From an uncultured Synechococcales cyanobacterium (GTDB taxonomy: Bacteria; Cyanobacteriota; Cyanobacteriia; CAIUCS01), in NCBI GenBank assembly GCA_903897715.1, contig CAIUCS010000017.1, forward strand, positions 1 through 39,626: a stretch of DNA of 39,626 nt, written 5' to 3'. Below are positions 8,227 to 19,597 of the stretch, piece by piece. Numbering within the stretch: position 1 is the first letter of the stretch; each line of letters opens with the position of its first letter. The notes beneath the pieces were generated by a model. It made no database searches. It worked only from the letters and a program-made list of their open reading frames with translations, and was not told where the DNA came from. The position numbers and the translations under genes were made by a program.

Positions 8227-9393
8227 GTCTAGGATGGTATTAGCAGCCCGATCGCACACTCCTGGTTCCCCAAGGGCAATGCGTAGGGAAGTGTAACCCT
8301 CTAAAATCTGTTGACGTTCCGTTGGTTGCGTTAATAAACTGATTGCCTTAGCTGCAATGGCATCACTGGTAGCTTGTTCCTGAGAAAATTCGGGTACGAT
8401 TGACCGCATTTCCACTAAGTTCACCGGGGACATAAATGGAATTGAGAAGTTTAGTAACCTGCGAACAACCCAGAACGTTAATGAACTAACTTTATAAAAT
8501 ACAACTTGAGGTACATTTAACAAGGCGATTTCTAAATTCACAGTGCCAGATTTAGTAATTGCCAAGTCTGCGGCAGCAATTAATGTTTGGGTATGTCCTT
8601 CAATTAATTGAGCGGAGATGCCAGCATGGAGAAGGGCTTGCTCTATGGGTCTCCGAAATGTAGGCAGGGATAAGGGGATCCAAAATCTGACTTGGGGAAT
8701 TTGCATTTGAATTTGCTTCGCCGCTGCCAGCATGACTGGCAATAAGGAGCGTAATTCTTGGTGACGAGATGCAGGGAACAGGGCAACAGCTACTTCATCG
8801 GGCTCAATATCTAATTGTGCCCGTGCCTGTTTTCGGTTGGGAGCATTACGAAGGGTATCCACCAGTGGATGACCAATCCACTTCACGTTGCCGCCATGAG
8901 CTTTAATGTAATTGAACTCCTCTGGAAATATGGACAGGATTTGATCACTAATGGCTATAATCTGTTTGACAGAGGCTATGGGATCCCAGACCCAGACTTG
9001 GGGAGCAATATAGTAGATGATGGGAATATGGGGAAAGGTGCGCCTCAGATAGCTCCCCAGCTTTAGGTTGGGATTGGCGTAATCAATTAAAATAACGAGG
9101 TCAGGGGGATGATTTGTGATGACTTGCCTAGCTCGCCTTTGAACTTGCCAGGTTGGGAGAATAAAGGGTAAAGCCTCAGTTAAACCCATAGAACCAATAC
9201 CACTGGTATGACCAACTAAGGTGGCTCCAGCGGCAGCCATGCGATCGCCCCCTAAAGCAGAAATTTGGATAGAATACCCTCTTTTCGTTGCTTGACGGAG
9301 AAGGGAGGTAATAAGTAAAGAACCTTGAAGATCCCCCGATACCTCTCCGGTACTAATAAAGATTTGATAGGAAGTAGGGGTGGATGCGTTCAT
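8209..9393 (-). CDS. lpxB: Lipid-A-disaccharide synthase
   Basis: A 394-aa GT-B glycosyltransferase (family 19). It joins UDP-2,3-diacylglucosamine to lipid X, giving the lipid A disaccharide at the inner face of the plasma membrane. The N-terminal signature is FISTGEVSGDLQGSLL. GIGSMGLTEALPFI, PPDLVILIDYANPNLKL and YYIAPQVWVWD are characteristic blocks. The C-terminal half has GHPLVDTL, LFPASRHQELRSLLPVMLAA and the acceptor/donor region AITKSGTVNLEIALLNVPQV. I use the ATG of MNASTPTSYQ. The longest frame starts at a TTG inside hemH and adds 15 unrelated residues. It lies 31 nt after hemH on the same strand, so the two are probably cotranscribed. Confidence 0.94.
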   Translation of the reverse strand: MNASTPTSYQIFISTGEVSGDLQGSLLITSLLRQATKRGYSIQISALGGDRMAAAGATLVGHTSGIGSMGLTEALPFILPTWQVQRRARQVITNHPPDLVILIDYANPNLKLGSYLRRTFPHIPIIYYIAPQVWVWDPIASVKQIIAISDQILSIFPEEFNYIKAHGGNVKWIGHPLVDTLRNAPNRKQARAQLDIEPDEVAVALFPASRHQELRSLLPVMLAAAKQIQMQIPQVRFWIPLSLPTFRRPIEQALLHAGISAQLIEGHTQTLIAAADLAITKSGTVNLEIALLNVPQVVFYKVSSLTFWVVRRLLNFSIPFMSPVNLVEMRSIVPEFSQEQATSDAIAAKAISLLTQPTERQQILEGYTSLRIALGEPGVCDRAANTILDFLPKL

Positions 9394-9424
9394 ACCATGT
9401 ATGGATTCATTCAAAAACAGAGCC

Positions 9425-10588
9425 TTACAGTAAACCAATTATATGAAGCGGACCATTACCAGTAATTAATTCTACCAGTAATGCTAAAAAACCTAGCATT
9501 GCCAAGCGACCATTCCACACCTCTGCAGCAGTGGTCAGCCCCCATTCCCATTTTTCCTGGGGATACATCTTTACTTTCTTCTTCATGGAAGTAACTTGGG
9601 CTAACTTCAACGGAGAGGCATGGAGGGCTTCCTCTGTTAGATTTGCTAACTCATTGATAAAAACCGGGTGGGTGTTAAGAGCCGGAACTCTTTGAAAGCC
9701 AGTAATCCCAGCTTCTTGGGCTAAATGACGGTATTCTATATCAATTTCTTCTAAGGTTTCGATGTGTTCGGAAACAAAACTGATGGGTACCACCGCTAAA
9801 TCCTTAATTCCTTGGCGAGCTAAGTCTAGGATCGCCTCCTCGGTATAAGGTTTTAACCATTCTACCGGACCTACCCGACTTTGATAAGCAAGGGTATGGG
9901 AATTGGGACGATGTAGGGTTTTCATAATTAAGGCAGCACATTCTTCGATTTCTCTTTGATAGGGGTCGCCAGCTTCTTCCACATAACTAACTGGCACACC
10001 ATGGGCACTAAAGAAAATATGAACATTGTCTGGATCATGGAAGTGATCTAGGGTTTTAATTATTAAATCAGTCATGGCGTGCAAGTAACCAGGACGACTA
10101 TACCAAGACGGGATTAGGGTGTAATCAAGGGACTGTAATTCAGGGTCTTCTTGCCACATCTTTTCAAGGAGACGGAAACTGGAACCACTGGTACTGATGG
10201 AAAAATGAGGATACAGTGGTAAAATAACTAACCTTTGGATTCCATCGTATTTAATTTGTGCTATCGCTTCTTCTGTAAATGGGTTCCAGTACCGCATCCC
10301 AATATAAACCAAGGCATCCATGCCCCTCGTCCGGAGACATTTCTGTAGGGCTTGGGCTTGTTCCTCAGTAATTCGTCGGAGAGGAGAACCACCGCCAATT
10401 TTTTTATAATTCTCTTGGGATTTTTCTGTTCGTAATGTAGAAATCAACCAAGCCAGAGGACGCTGTAACCATGGAAAGGGGATACGGATAATTTCTGGAT
10501 CAGAAAATAGGTTGTATAGAAATGGACGGACATCTTCTATCTGATCCGGCCCTCCTAAATTAAGGAGTAAGACGCCAACTCGATCCAT
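9425..10588 (-). CDS. hemH: Ferrochelatase with C-terminal chlorophyll-binding-like (Hlip/CAB) helix
   Basis: A 387-aa enzyme that inserts Fe(II) into protoporphyrin IX, the last step of haem synthesis, at the thylakoid or plasma membrane. The chelatase domain fills about residues 1-325, with [29 protein letters not shown] (metal-site His), [19 protein letters not shown] and [18 protein letters not shown] linker of roughly 25 residues leads to a C-terminal transmembrane helix containing [17 protein letters not shown]. This is the ExxNGRxAM chlorophyll-binding motif of high-light-inducible proteins. The fusion is the known cyanobacterial/plastid type and is thought to link haem synthesis to chlorophyll status. 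It is the first gene of hemH-lpxB. Confidence 0.96.
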   Translation of the reverse strand: MDRVGVLLLNLGGPDQIEDVRPFLYNLFSDPEIIRIPFPWLQRPLAWLISTLRTEKSQENYKKIGGGSPLRRITEEQAQALQKCLRTRGMDALVYIGMRYWNPFTEEAIAQIKYDGIQRLVILPLYPHFSISTSGSSFRLLEKMWQEDPELQSLDYTLIPSWYSRPGYLHAMTDLIIKTLDHFHDPDNVHIFFSAHGVPVSYVEEAGDPYQREIEECAALIMKTLHRPNSHTLAYQSRVGPVEWLKPYTEEAILDLARQGIKDLAVVPISFVSEHIETLEEIDIEYRHLAQEAGITGFQRVPALNTHPVFINELANLTEEALHASPLKLAQVTSMKKKVKMYPQEKWEWGLTTAAEVWNGRLAMLGFLALLVELITGNGPLHIIGLL

Positions 10589-10734
10589 AACAGTCCAGAT
10601 CCTTTACTGAATTTTTTAATAATCCATATTATTTTAACAATATTGTTTTCATTCGTCACATTCAATCATTAGAAATCCTGACAAACCTACTGGGATCCCC
10701 TACCAACTCCGTTGACCAAAAAATTAATGGGGTT

Positions 10735-10922
10735 TAAGCCCTGTCCTTTAGGGTACTAGAATGATACAATCCAACTGGCAGATGGGCAAGCCGTCTTTCA
10801 TGGGGGTGGGAGCCAGTGTAAGACCCCAACCGGGGCAGTGGGAGATGATCCATCCTCCCATCAGGAGTCCGTTTAGTGCGGGCAGATTGGGAATCCTCGT
10901 CCTTTAAGTCAATGAGGATGTC
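10735..10922 (+). mobile_element. Right-end relic of an IS200/IS605-type TnpB element (reRNA-like)
   Basis: No intact ORF fits this block, but its layout resembles the non-coding 3' ends of cyanobacterial tnpB elements. A G-rich stretch with stem-forming segments (around 10800-10865) leads to GGGAATCCTCGTCC. A terminal hairpin TCCTCGT / ATGAGGA follows, with a loop containing CTTTAAGTC, and the block ends GATGTCAA. In live elements this part encodes the TnpB guide-RNA scaffold and the sequence to its right is the guide. Here the putative guide would run into the start of the recombinase gene. No tnpB frame remains to the left. Family call by pattern recall. Confidence 0.42.
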
Positions 10923-10935
10923 AAAGGATATAGTT

Positions 10936-12129
10936 ATGGCTAAAGCAATTGAATCCCTGTCTCCATTAGATGAACAAATCACCAAAGTTAATCACCGCCT
11001 GAAACTAGCACAACTGGGATTGCAGATTGAACGGCGTGGTAAACGATTGGGATTAAGGGGAAATTTCCCACCTAAGCCCAGTCATTTTGGTTCAACCCCT
11101 CATCAGCAACGATTAAGTTTAGGGTTACCAGCTGACAGGATTGGGTTAAAACAGGCTGAACGACAGATTAAAATTATAGCGGGTCAGTTGTTACAGGGGA
11201 CGTTTAATTGGGAAGATTATGTCGATTTTTCCAAGGAAGAACGGTTGTCTGTGGTTGAATTAACCCGAAAAATTGAAGCATTTGAACGCCATTACTTAAC
11301 CACGGGTATTGAAAGGGGAGACCGCCATCCAGCATCAGTACATACTACCTGGAGTGGTGCCTACGCTCCTTATTTTCGTAAACTGATGGCGATCGCCCAA
11401 GCACAACCCAACCTGAGTATAGTAGAACTAATCTATGAGGCGCTGGAAACCACTCGTGCCCATTCTCGCAGTCGCCAAGTTTGTTGTACCGCCCTTTCAG
11501 CCTTAGCGGAGTTTATGGATTTAAACTTACCCCACAACTTAAAAGAATTTTGGGGATTGTACAATCCTAGTCGTGCCAAAGAACGCCGACTCCCGTCTGA
11601 TGAAGTCATTGTAAGCGGGTTTGGAACCATCCCCAACCCGGAATGGAGATTTGTTTATGGGGTCATGGCAACCTATGGATTACGCAACCATGAAGTATTT
11701 TTTTGTCAGTATGCCAATCTCATTCAATCCGATAGAGATGACTATATCGAAGTTCTCGGGTCTACTAAAACGGGATGCCATGGAGTTTGGCCATTTTACC
11801 CTGAGTGGGTTGATACCTTTAATTTACGCGAGATCCAACTACCCAAAATCCAGACAGACCTTACCCAAACGAGTCTTCAACGTATTGGGCAGTTGGTTAC
11901 ATGTCAGTTCCGTCGCTATGGTTTACCCTTTTCACCCTATGATTTACGCCATGCCTGGGCAGTACGCACTATCCACTTTGGTCTTCCTGATACAGTTGCG
12001 GCACGGATGATGGGACATTCAGTGGCAGTCCATCATCGTACCTATCACCAATGGTTGACCCATCGGGATCAATCCCAGGCAGTTCAGGTGGCGTTGAGCC
12101 ATTATCGCCCTATTTCTCAATCTCAGTAA
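10936..12129 (+). CDS. Cyanobacterial tyrosine recombinase / site-specific integrase
   Basis: A 397-aa tyrosine recombinase. The start is the ATG of MAKAIESLSP because AAAGGA lies 8 nt upstream; a longer frame would run back into the IS right end. The C-terminal catalytic domain shows box I Arg in TYGLRNHEVFF, a beta-hairpin Lys in STKTGCHGVWPF, box II YDLRHAWAVR, MMGHSVAVH, and the nucleophile Tyr in HRTYHQW. The first His of the HxxR box is Tyr. The N-terminal half (helical, with TFNWEDYVDFS and PASVHTTWSGAYAPYF) resembles a stand-alone integrase common on cyanobacterial chromosomes. No att site or phage gene is nearby. Its 3' end overlaps the convergent kinase gene by 20 bp. Confidence 0.85.
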   Translation: MAKAIESLSPLDEQITKVNHRLKLAQLGLQIERRGKRLGLRGNFPPKPSHFGSTPHQQRLSLGLPADRIGLKQAERQIKIIAGQLLQGTFNWEDYVDFSKEERLSVVELTRKIEAFERHYLTTGIERGDRHPASVHTTWSGAYAPYFRKLMAIAQAQPNLSIVELIYEALETTRAHSRSRQVCCTALSALAEFMDLNLPHNLKEFWGLYNPSRAKERRLPSDEVIVSGFGTIPNPEWRFVYGVMATYGLRNHEVFFCQYANLIQSDRDDYIEVLGSTKTGCHGVWPFYPEWVDTFNLREIQLPKIQTDLTQTSLQRIGQLVTCQFRRYGLPFSPYDLRHAWAVRTIHFGLPDTVAARMMGHSVAVHHRTYHQWLTHRDQSQAVQVALSHYRPISQSQ

Positions 12130-13417
12130 CACTGTAATCTCCTCCGTCCCAGCTAATGTAAGGCACTGTAAATGTTACAGTTGAACCAAATCCTTCCCCC
12201 TTACTAAAAAAATTAATGCTTCCCCCCATCAACTTTAATAAATTTTGAGAAATTAACAATCCTAATCCCGTCCCTCTAGAATGACTTGAATCAATACAGT
12301 TAATCTGGCTATAGGGTTGAAACAAATGAACTTGTTTTTCCAATGGAACCCCTAGTCCTGTATCAGCAACCCGAATTTTGACCAACCCTGGCAATTTTTG
12401 ATTACTTAAATACAGTGGAGTATCAATTTTTTCGATTTCAATGGTAATTCCCCCATTATTGGTAAACTTAATGGCATTACCAGTAATGTTCAATAAAACT
12501 TGGAGCAGTCGTTGATAATTTCCCCAAATAATAACTGTATCTATCCTGTCTGGACAAATAAAGGAATAGCTCAGCTTTTTCTGTTGTGTTTGAATTCGGA
12601 TAAAACTTTCAACAGCCGTTAGAACTTGAACTAACGAAACCGGGCTTAATTCAATGTCCATTTTCCCAGATTCGATTTTGGCAATATCCAATACGTCATT
12701 GACAATGTTTAAGAGATGTATCCCAGAGTCATAACTCTCTTGGATCAATTCATACTGTTCTTCAGTATCAGTAATGGCACCTTCAAGAATTAATTTAAGA
12801 AAGCCAATCACGCCGTTGAGGGGAGTCCGCATTTCATGGGAGATCATCGCTAGATAATCACCCTTAAGGCGGGATTTGGTCTCTACCTGCGCAAAAGTAT
12901 TCTGAAGCAGGGCGTAGTCCAACGCTTCCTTCTCCCTCACCTGCTGGAGTTGTTGACTAGCTTGATAACTATCAGTCCAATGTAGGGCATATCCAATCGA
13001 TATACCTACCTGCTCAATCAATCCCTGGAAAAAATGCCGGAGGTTGGATGTTATTATCCAATGAAAATCAGTATCTTTGTGGAATTGAAGTAATAATAAA
13101 CTATTGGGCTGGTCATTAAAAAAAGTTCCTACAGCCACCTGAAACTCTACACCATCCCCTTGATGAAAAATAATCGGGGTAGATGTTGGCAATACTCTTG
13201 CCAAAGAAGGGATTGATGCCAACTCAAATGCTGCTTGTGGATAGGGGTCAAGTCCAGGATGGTATTCAGCTGCAACTGTGATAATTCTTGCTCCTAGAGA
13301 ATAGGGGCATACTGCACAGCGTTTCGCCTGAAGAGTATTGCCCAAATTACCCACAACTTGGTGCCAGATTGCATCCCCAACGAAACTCCGATGACTATTT
13401 TCAGGCATTGCTTTCAA
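12110..13417 (-). CDS. Soluble GAF-type hybrid-less sensor histidine kinase
   Basis: A 435-aa sensor kinase without transmembrane segments. Residues about 10-145 look like a GAF-type sensor domain, but too divergent to predict a ligand. A coiled-coil-like linker (QQLQQVREKEALDYALL) leads to the dimerisation/phosphoacceptor domain with MISHEMRTPLNGVIGF, phospho-His near residue 194. The ATPase domain shows the N box NITGNAIKFTN, G1 VADTGLGVP, an F box and G2 SRGTGLGLLIS. There is no receiver domain and no response-regulator gene beside it, so it is an orphan kinase. The sensor has several Cys residues (RCAVCPYS), which could bind a metal or cofactor; that is inference. It converges on the recombinase gene with a 20-bp overlap. 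Confidence 0.88.
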   Translation of the reverse strand: MKAMPENSHRSFVGDAIWHQVVGNLGNTLQAKRCAVCPYSLGARIITVAAEYHPGLDPYPQAAFELASIPSLARVLPTSTPIIFHQGDGVEFQVAVGTFFNDQPNSLLLLQFHKDTDFHWIITSNLRHFFQGLIEQVGISIGYALHWTDSYQASQQLQQVREKEALDYALLQNTFAQVETKSRLKGDYLAMISHEMRTPLNGVIGFLKLILEGAITDTEEQYELIQESYDSGIHLLNIVNDVLDIAKIESGKMDIELSPVSLVQVLTAVESFIRIQTQQKKLSYSFICPDRIDTVIIWGNYQRLLQVLLNITGNAIKFTNNGGITIEIEKIDTPLYLSNQKLPGLVKIRVADTGLGVPLEKQVHLFQPYSQINCIDSSHSRGTGLGLLISQNLLKLMGGSINFFSKGEGFGSTVTFTVPYISWDGGDYSVTEIEK

Positions 13418-13730
13418 GCATTAGCAATAAATATTAAAGGTAATCCCAGTGATTTTCCCTTAATTAATATACCCAAACTATTCAACAATACTAAAATTAA
13501 CGTGAGTTCGGGTTAAGAAGCGGAAGGCAAAGCCCACTCCATCATCAAAGAAGGCTTCTTTGGTTGGTGACAATCAGTCATAAGCCCACAAATGATATTA
13601 ATCAGTACCTTTCTCCTTGACTCTACCTCTTTATTTTACATCTCACTGCTTAACTGTCCAGTACCCTAGATTGCATTTGCACAGTGCCCCTCAACGGAAA
13701 GATTTTCAGTATTCTGTAGCTCATTATTGA
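13418..13730. other. Intergenic region left of the tnpB relic
   Basis: No credible ORF. A short palindrome AAAGAAG-G-CTTCTTT lies near 13546-13561. This is probably eroded insertion-sequence DNA plus the kinase promoter, but I cannot show that. Confidence 0.3.
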
Positions 13731-14096
13731 TGTACAGACTACGATCGGATTGGATTCGAGAAACTGAATATCAAGGGACTAGCTAGAACCAGACTAGCTC
13801 AATCCATACTCCATGTTCCATGGCAGACATTCTTGACCATAGTGCCAGCAGTAACGGTAAAACGCGGCAGGCACCCTCAAGAAGTTGGTGCCAGAAGCAG
13901 GAGCATCCAGTGTTGTGAGGAAAGAGTGGTTAAAGACTTGTCGATTCCAGTTCAGGATTGCCCTAATGGTGGAGTCAGTGTAGACAGGGATTTAAATGCA
14001 CGTTTGAACCTACTTAAACGGACGGTAGGACAACCGTTTGCTGCTGGTGGAGGCTTAGTGGATGCACAGCCTGTAAGACAGAACTCTCATTGGTGA
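13731..14096 (+). pseudogene. Truncated TnpB (IS200/IS605 RNA-guided nuclease) relic
   Basis: An open frame of 121 codons runs from just after an in-frame TGA to a stop, with no proper start. IGFEKLNIKGLARTRLAQSI matches the TnpB segment holding the RuvC-II glutamate (V-x-x-E-x-L-N-x-x-G). VVKDLSIPVQDCPNGGVSVD and DRDLNARLNLL match the zinc-finger and RuvC-III region with its catalytic Asp. The RuvC-I half is missing. The zinc finger is damaged: the first CxxC appears as QCC and the second as CPNGG. About 40 residues around VPAVTVKRGRHPQEVG look out of register, suggesting an internal indel. It is not functional as a nuclease. Confidence 0.75.
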
Positions 14097-14106
14097 ATTT
14101 GAGCAG

Positions 14107-14150
14107 CCCCCGTCAGACCGCTCTTAGCAGTTGACGGTGGGAGTTGTCAC
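14107..14150 (+). mobile_element. Right-end hairpin of the tnpB relic
   Basis: CCGTCA (14110-14115) pairs with TGACGG (14132-14137), extended by CCC/GGG across a one-base bulge. The block ends GGGAGTTGTCAC. A terminal hairpin then a TGTCA(A/C) end is the usual right end of IS200/IS605 elements, and the similar hairpin and GATGTCAA at 10922 support the reading. It begins 10 nt after the relic ORF stops. Confidence 0.5.
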
Positions 14151-14219
14151 TAATTGCACAAAAAATAGTCACTTTCAGTTATTAAAAGTGACTAAGGACA
14201 TTAAACTGTGGGAATTGAT

Positions 14220-15224
14220 CTATACGGCACCGGTTAACACAACATTTTTTTGAGTTAAATACTCATAACTAGCTCGCATTTTTAATCCTGTCAAAACTTG
14301 GAATAAGCCTGTACCATTACTCGATCCAGGATAGTTGCGATGCTGGAGTAACAGTTCAGTCATTTCCCCGTAGTAGCGAGTGGATGTATTACTCAGGTGG
14401 CTTTCAATGTAAATCATTTCTTCTAGGTTATCAAACTGTCCGTCCACTTCTAGAATTGAAACTTCATTACCATAAAAGCTATCGGGTCCATAGGACATCT
14501 TTATACCCGGGTAGGAACAGGTAAGTTTACGACCGCAAGGCGTCCAATAGATGGTTGAACCTTGATCAAATAAGTAAGTGGTGGCAAAGCCATCAATGCC
14601 TTCCCGTTGAATCATCTGTACCCGTAAGATTTTACGTTCTGTATCATCTTTAATGAGTTGAGTGGGTAATACTCGAATGACCACGTCAGCAAATTCTTTT
14701 TGAGGATCAATATAAGCAGAAAAGTCGGGCTTGCGGGCATTGATGGCAATAATTACATCATCATATCCATGTCCTCGTTCTGCCATATCCCGCTGGATTT
14801 TCCATGCCACCTTCACTTCGTCACTAATGTCAAGATAAACACTAAAATCTATCAGCGATCGCACCCGTGGATCATAAAGGGGGTGTAACCCTTCAATAAC
14901 GACAATGGGAGTGGGTTCAATCCATTCGGGTGGGTCAATCAAACCGGTTTCATGGTTATAAATAGGCTTATTAATTCCCTTACCCGCCTTCAAATCTTTA
15001 ACCTGTTCATACATCAGATCAAAATTATTAGCCTTTGGGTTTAGTGCAGTAACGCCCACTTCCTTGCGTTGCTTCCGATCCAGAGAATGATAATCATCTA
15101 AACAAATGACAGTCATCAAGTGTGCACCAAAGAGATCTGTCAAACGACGTAAAAAAGTAGATTTACCGCAACCGGAGTCTCCGGCGACGCCAATGAGAAC
15201 CACTTGGTTCGGCTTATTGGTCAT
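14220..15224 (-). CDS. prk: Phosphoribulokinase
   Basis: A 334-aa kinase that phosphorylates ribulose-5-phosphate to the RuBisCO substrate. The P-loop is GDSGCGKSTFL. VICLDDYHSLDRKQRK holds catalytic and substrate-binding residues, and WIEPTPIVVIEGLHPLYDPR is the Walker-B-like block. Both regulatory cysteine pairs are present: one in the P-loop and in VICLDDY, the other in PCGRKLTCSYPG. This allows thioredoxin control and dark inactivation in the GAPDH-CP12-PRK complex, as known for cyanobacteria. It is divergent from petH across about 0.6 kb and sits next to the tnpB relic on its 3' side. Confidence 0.98.
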   Translation of the reverse strand: MTNKPNQVVLIGVAGDSGCGKSTFLRRLTDLFGAHLMTVICLDDYHSLDRKQRKEVGVTALNPKANNFDLMYEQVKDLKAGKGINKPIYNHETGLIDPPEWIEPTPIVVIEGLHPLYDPRVRSLIDFSVYLDISDEVKVAWKIQRDMAERGHGYDDVIIAINARKPDFSAYIDPQKEFADVVIRVLPTQLIKDDTERKILRVQMIQREGIDGFATTYLFDQGSTIYWTPCGRKLTCSYPGIKMSYGPDSFYGNEVSILEVDGQFDNLEEMIYIESHLSNTSTRYYGEMTELLLQHRNYPGSSNGTGLFQVLTGLKMRASYEYLTQKNVVLTGAV

Positions 15225-17087
<1,863 letters not shown>

Positions 17088-17112
17088 CGAACAGTTGTAA
17101 ATTTAGTTCCCC

Positions 17113-17160
17113 AAAAATCCAATGATTCTTCTCCTTAACGAATCATTGGATTTTTTGTTG
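17113..17160 (+). terminator. Rho-independent terminator of petH
   Basis: Arms 17113-17128 and 17140-17155 form a perfect 16-bp stem with an 11-nt loop and a T6 run, starting 25 nt after the petH stop. The base of the stem is itself A/T so it also reads on the other strand. Confidence 0.92.
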
Positions 17161-17230
17161 GGTTAGAATTCCATGGGACAGTATAACCCAGCGATTGACT
17201 GGTATATCGTTCTTACTCAAGGTGATTCTT

Positions 17231-19597
17231 ATGGTGACTACACCACCCCCATGGCAACTGCCATCGGATTCCATGCCCCCTCCCTGGTTTATGATTAGAG
17301 TTCAGGAATTAACCAATGGCAGCGGGGATTACATAGCTCAATTGTTATGGCAGCGGGGCATTACTGAACCGGATACATTAGCAGGTTTTCTAAAGCCCCA
17401 ACTTTATCAGCCCAGTAGTCCCTTTGCATTTGGGACAGAAATGACCCGGGCGGTACACCGTTTACAGCGGGCATGGGAACAAGGGGAAAAAGTGACAATA
17501 TGGGGAGATTTTGATTGTGATGGCATCACTGCCACAGCCGTGCTATGGGAAGGTTTAAAACACTGGTTATCGGGACCAGAACAACTTACCTATTTTATCC
17601 CGAATCGGTTGACCGATTCCCATGGCTTATCCAATTCTGGATTGGATCGGTTGGCAGCTTTGGGATGTTCCCTAGTCTTAACCTGTGATACTGGAAGTAC
17701 CAATCACCCCGAAATTGTCTATGCCCGCCAATTGGGGATTGATGTAATTGTCACTGATCATCATACCTTACCCGATGAACGACCCGAGGTAGTAGCAATT
17801 ATAAATCCTCGATACTTATCCAACGACCATCCCCTATATCATTTGTCTGGGGTTGCAGTTGCTTATAAACTGGTGGAGGCACTTTACCAAACATTCCCGG
17901 AACAATTCCATCAGCCTGTGGATTCTCTATTGGGGTTGGTGGCTATAGGGTTAATTGCAGATTTGGTTCAGTTGTCTGGGGATTGTCGTTATCTGGCACA
18001 ACTGGGTTTACAACAATTACAAAGGGGTTTTGAACGGAAAAAGCAAGGGAATAGCCCACCGGGCATCACTCAACTAATGAAGTTGTGCCAAAAGACTGGC
18101 GATCGCCCCAGTGACATTTCCTTTGGACTTGCGCCCCGGATGAATGCTGTCAGCCGGATCAAGGGAAATGCCCATTTCTGTGTTGAACTTCTGACCACCC
18201 AGGATGAACAGCGTGCCCATCAGTTGGCAAATGAAACAGAAACACTCAATTTCAGACGACAGATCCTGCAAAAGGAATTACGTCAACAAATGAATCCCCA
18301 CTTGAACCAACTGGATCTCTCGACTACGGGGATTATTATTCTGGCAGATGTGGGCTGGAATCCAGGTATTTTAGGATTGGTTGCGGGACAAATCGCTGAA
18401 GAGTATAGTCGTCCAGTAATTTTATTGGGCATGGAAGAGACGGGTGAATCTTCCCCCCATCCAACCATTGCCCGAGGTTCGGCACGTTCCTATGGTGGTA
18501 TTGACCTTTATCAATTACTGAAGCACGAAAGTCATTTACTTTGTAAATTTGGGGGTCATCCCCTAGCAGCAGGTCTCAGTTTGCCCGTGGACAATTTACC
18601 GATATTTAAGGAGTCAATGAATATCCGGATCCGTCAACTAACCAGTGGAACAGGGGAGGGGAACATTAGGGTTACAATGAAAGCCGACTTGGTAGTGACT
18701 GTTGCAGATTTAGGGAGTGCCCTTTTTCAAGCACTGAAGTGGTTAGAACCTTGTGGAATGGGAAACCCGCCACCACGGCTACTGATTCGGAATTGTTGGT
18801 TTACCTCTACAGAACAGAATTGGACTCCTGATAAACACTTCCCTAAAATTAGGTACCCAAAAACTGAGTTTCAATTGTGGGATGAATCGGTAACAGCTAG
18901 GGGGTTTTCAGGCATCTGGTGGGGGCACACCCCCCAGGACATCCCCAAAGAACGCTGTGATGCTATATTAGAACTGTACCCTGATCTTAGAAATAGTGCT
19001 TATCAAGTTCGGTTAATCGCCGTTCGACCCACTGTCAATCTGGTGAAACCACCATTTACGTCTGATTGGTTAGTAGATCTTCGGGGTGAAGCCGGTTATA
19101 GATCCACTGATAACCATCCATCCAATGGTAGAGAGGAAGACCAGTCCATCTATGTGAATCAATGCCCAACGAGTTGGAGTGAATTGAATGGCTTATTTCG
19201 TCAGGCAGTAGACGCACAAAAGAGGGTTTTACTCGCATATCACCTACCCCATCCATCCCCACCCATTGAAATATGGCGACAGTTAGTGGGAATTGCAAAA
19301 TATTTAGACCGAACAGGTGAAGGAACTACGGTTGAAACGTTACAATCTTACCTTAGCTTAAGTAAGCCAACGATCCAAGCTGGATTAGATGCATTAAAAG
19401 CATTTGGATTCAAGATGGAAATCACTCCCCAAGGACAGATCCAAATCTTAGGGTATGATGTAATGACTCAAGTTCAGAAGGCGGAGTGGTCAGTCATCAC
19501 GCAAAGACTGACTGACATTATCCAAGAGGAACAATTCCGCCGACAATACTTTAGCCAAGTTCCCTTGGCTACCATTCAGTCAATGGGCTTTGGGTAA
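17231..19597 (+). CDS. recJ: Single-stranded-DNA-specific exonuclease RecJ
   Basis: A 788-aa DHH-family 5'-3' exonuclease for recombination and mismatch or excision repair. The start is the ATG of [12 protein letters not shown] with AAGGTGAT immediately upstream; an earlier TTG adds 12 residues. Metal-site motifs: [23 protein letters not shown] (normally a glycine-rich D-x-G loop), [12 protein letters not shown], and [15 protein letters not shown]. The DHHA1 domain shows [12 protein letters not shown] near residue 455, followed by an OB-fold-like region. A C-terminal extension of roughly 180 residues, including a helical segment [20 protein letters not shown], is common in cyanobacterial RecJ. 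The 3' end overlaps convergent rplT by 18 bp. Confidence 0.95.
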   Translation: MVTTPPPWQLPSDSMPPPWFMIRVQELTNGSGDYIAQLLWQRGITEPDTLAGFLKPQLYQPSSPFAFGTEMTRAVHRLQRAWEQGEKVTIWGDFDCDGITATAVLWEGLKHWLSGPEQLTYFIPNRLTDSHGLSNSGLDRLAALGCSLVLTCDTGSTNHPEIVYARQLGIDVIVTDHHTLPDERPEVVAIINPRYLSNDHPLYHLSGVAVAYKLVEALYQTFPEQFHQPVDSLLGLVAIGLIADLVQLSGDCRYLAQLGLQQLQRGFERKKQGNSPPGITQLMKLCQKTGDRPSDISFGLAPRMNAVSRIKGNAHFCVELLTTQDEQRAHQLANETETLNFRRQILQKELRQQMNPHLNQLDLSTTGIIILADVGWNPGILGLVAGQIAEEYSRPVILLGMEETGESSPHPTIARGSARSYGGIDLYQLLKHESHLLCKFGGHPLAAGLSLPVDNLPIFKESMNIRIRQLTSGTGEGNIRVTMKADLVVTVADLGSALFQALKWLEPCGMGNPPPRLLIRNCWFTSTEQNWTPDKHFPKIRYPKTEFQLWDESVTARGFSGIWWGHTPQDIPKERCDAILELYPDLRNSAYQVRLIAVRPTVNLVKPPFTSDWLVDLRGEAGYRSTDNHPSNGREEDQSIYVNQCPTSWSELNGLFRQAVDAQKRVLLAYHLPHPSPPIEIWRQLVGIAKYLDRTGEGTTVETLQSYLSLSKPTIQAGLDALKAFGFKMEITPQGQIQILGYDVMTQVQKAEWSVITQRLTDIIQEEQFRRQYFSQVPLATIQSMGFG

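Noticed and set aside
10734-10985. Minus-strand 83-codon open frame upstream of the recombinase gene
   Set aside because: It overlaps the IS right-end block and the recombinase start, has no ribosome binding site and no protein-like pattern.
13500-13560. Possible terminal inverted repeat of another insertion sequence left of the tnpB relic
   Set aside because: Only a 7-bp palindrome is present and no partner end or transposase codons could be found.
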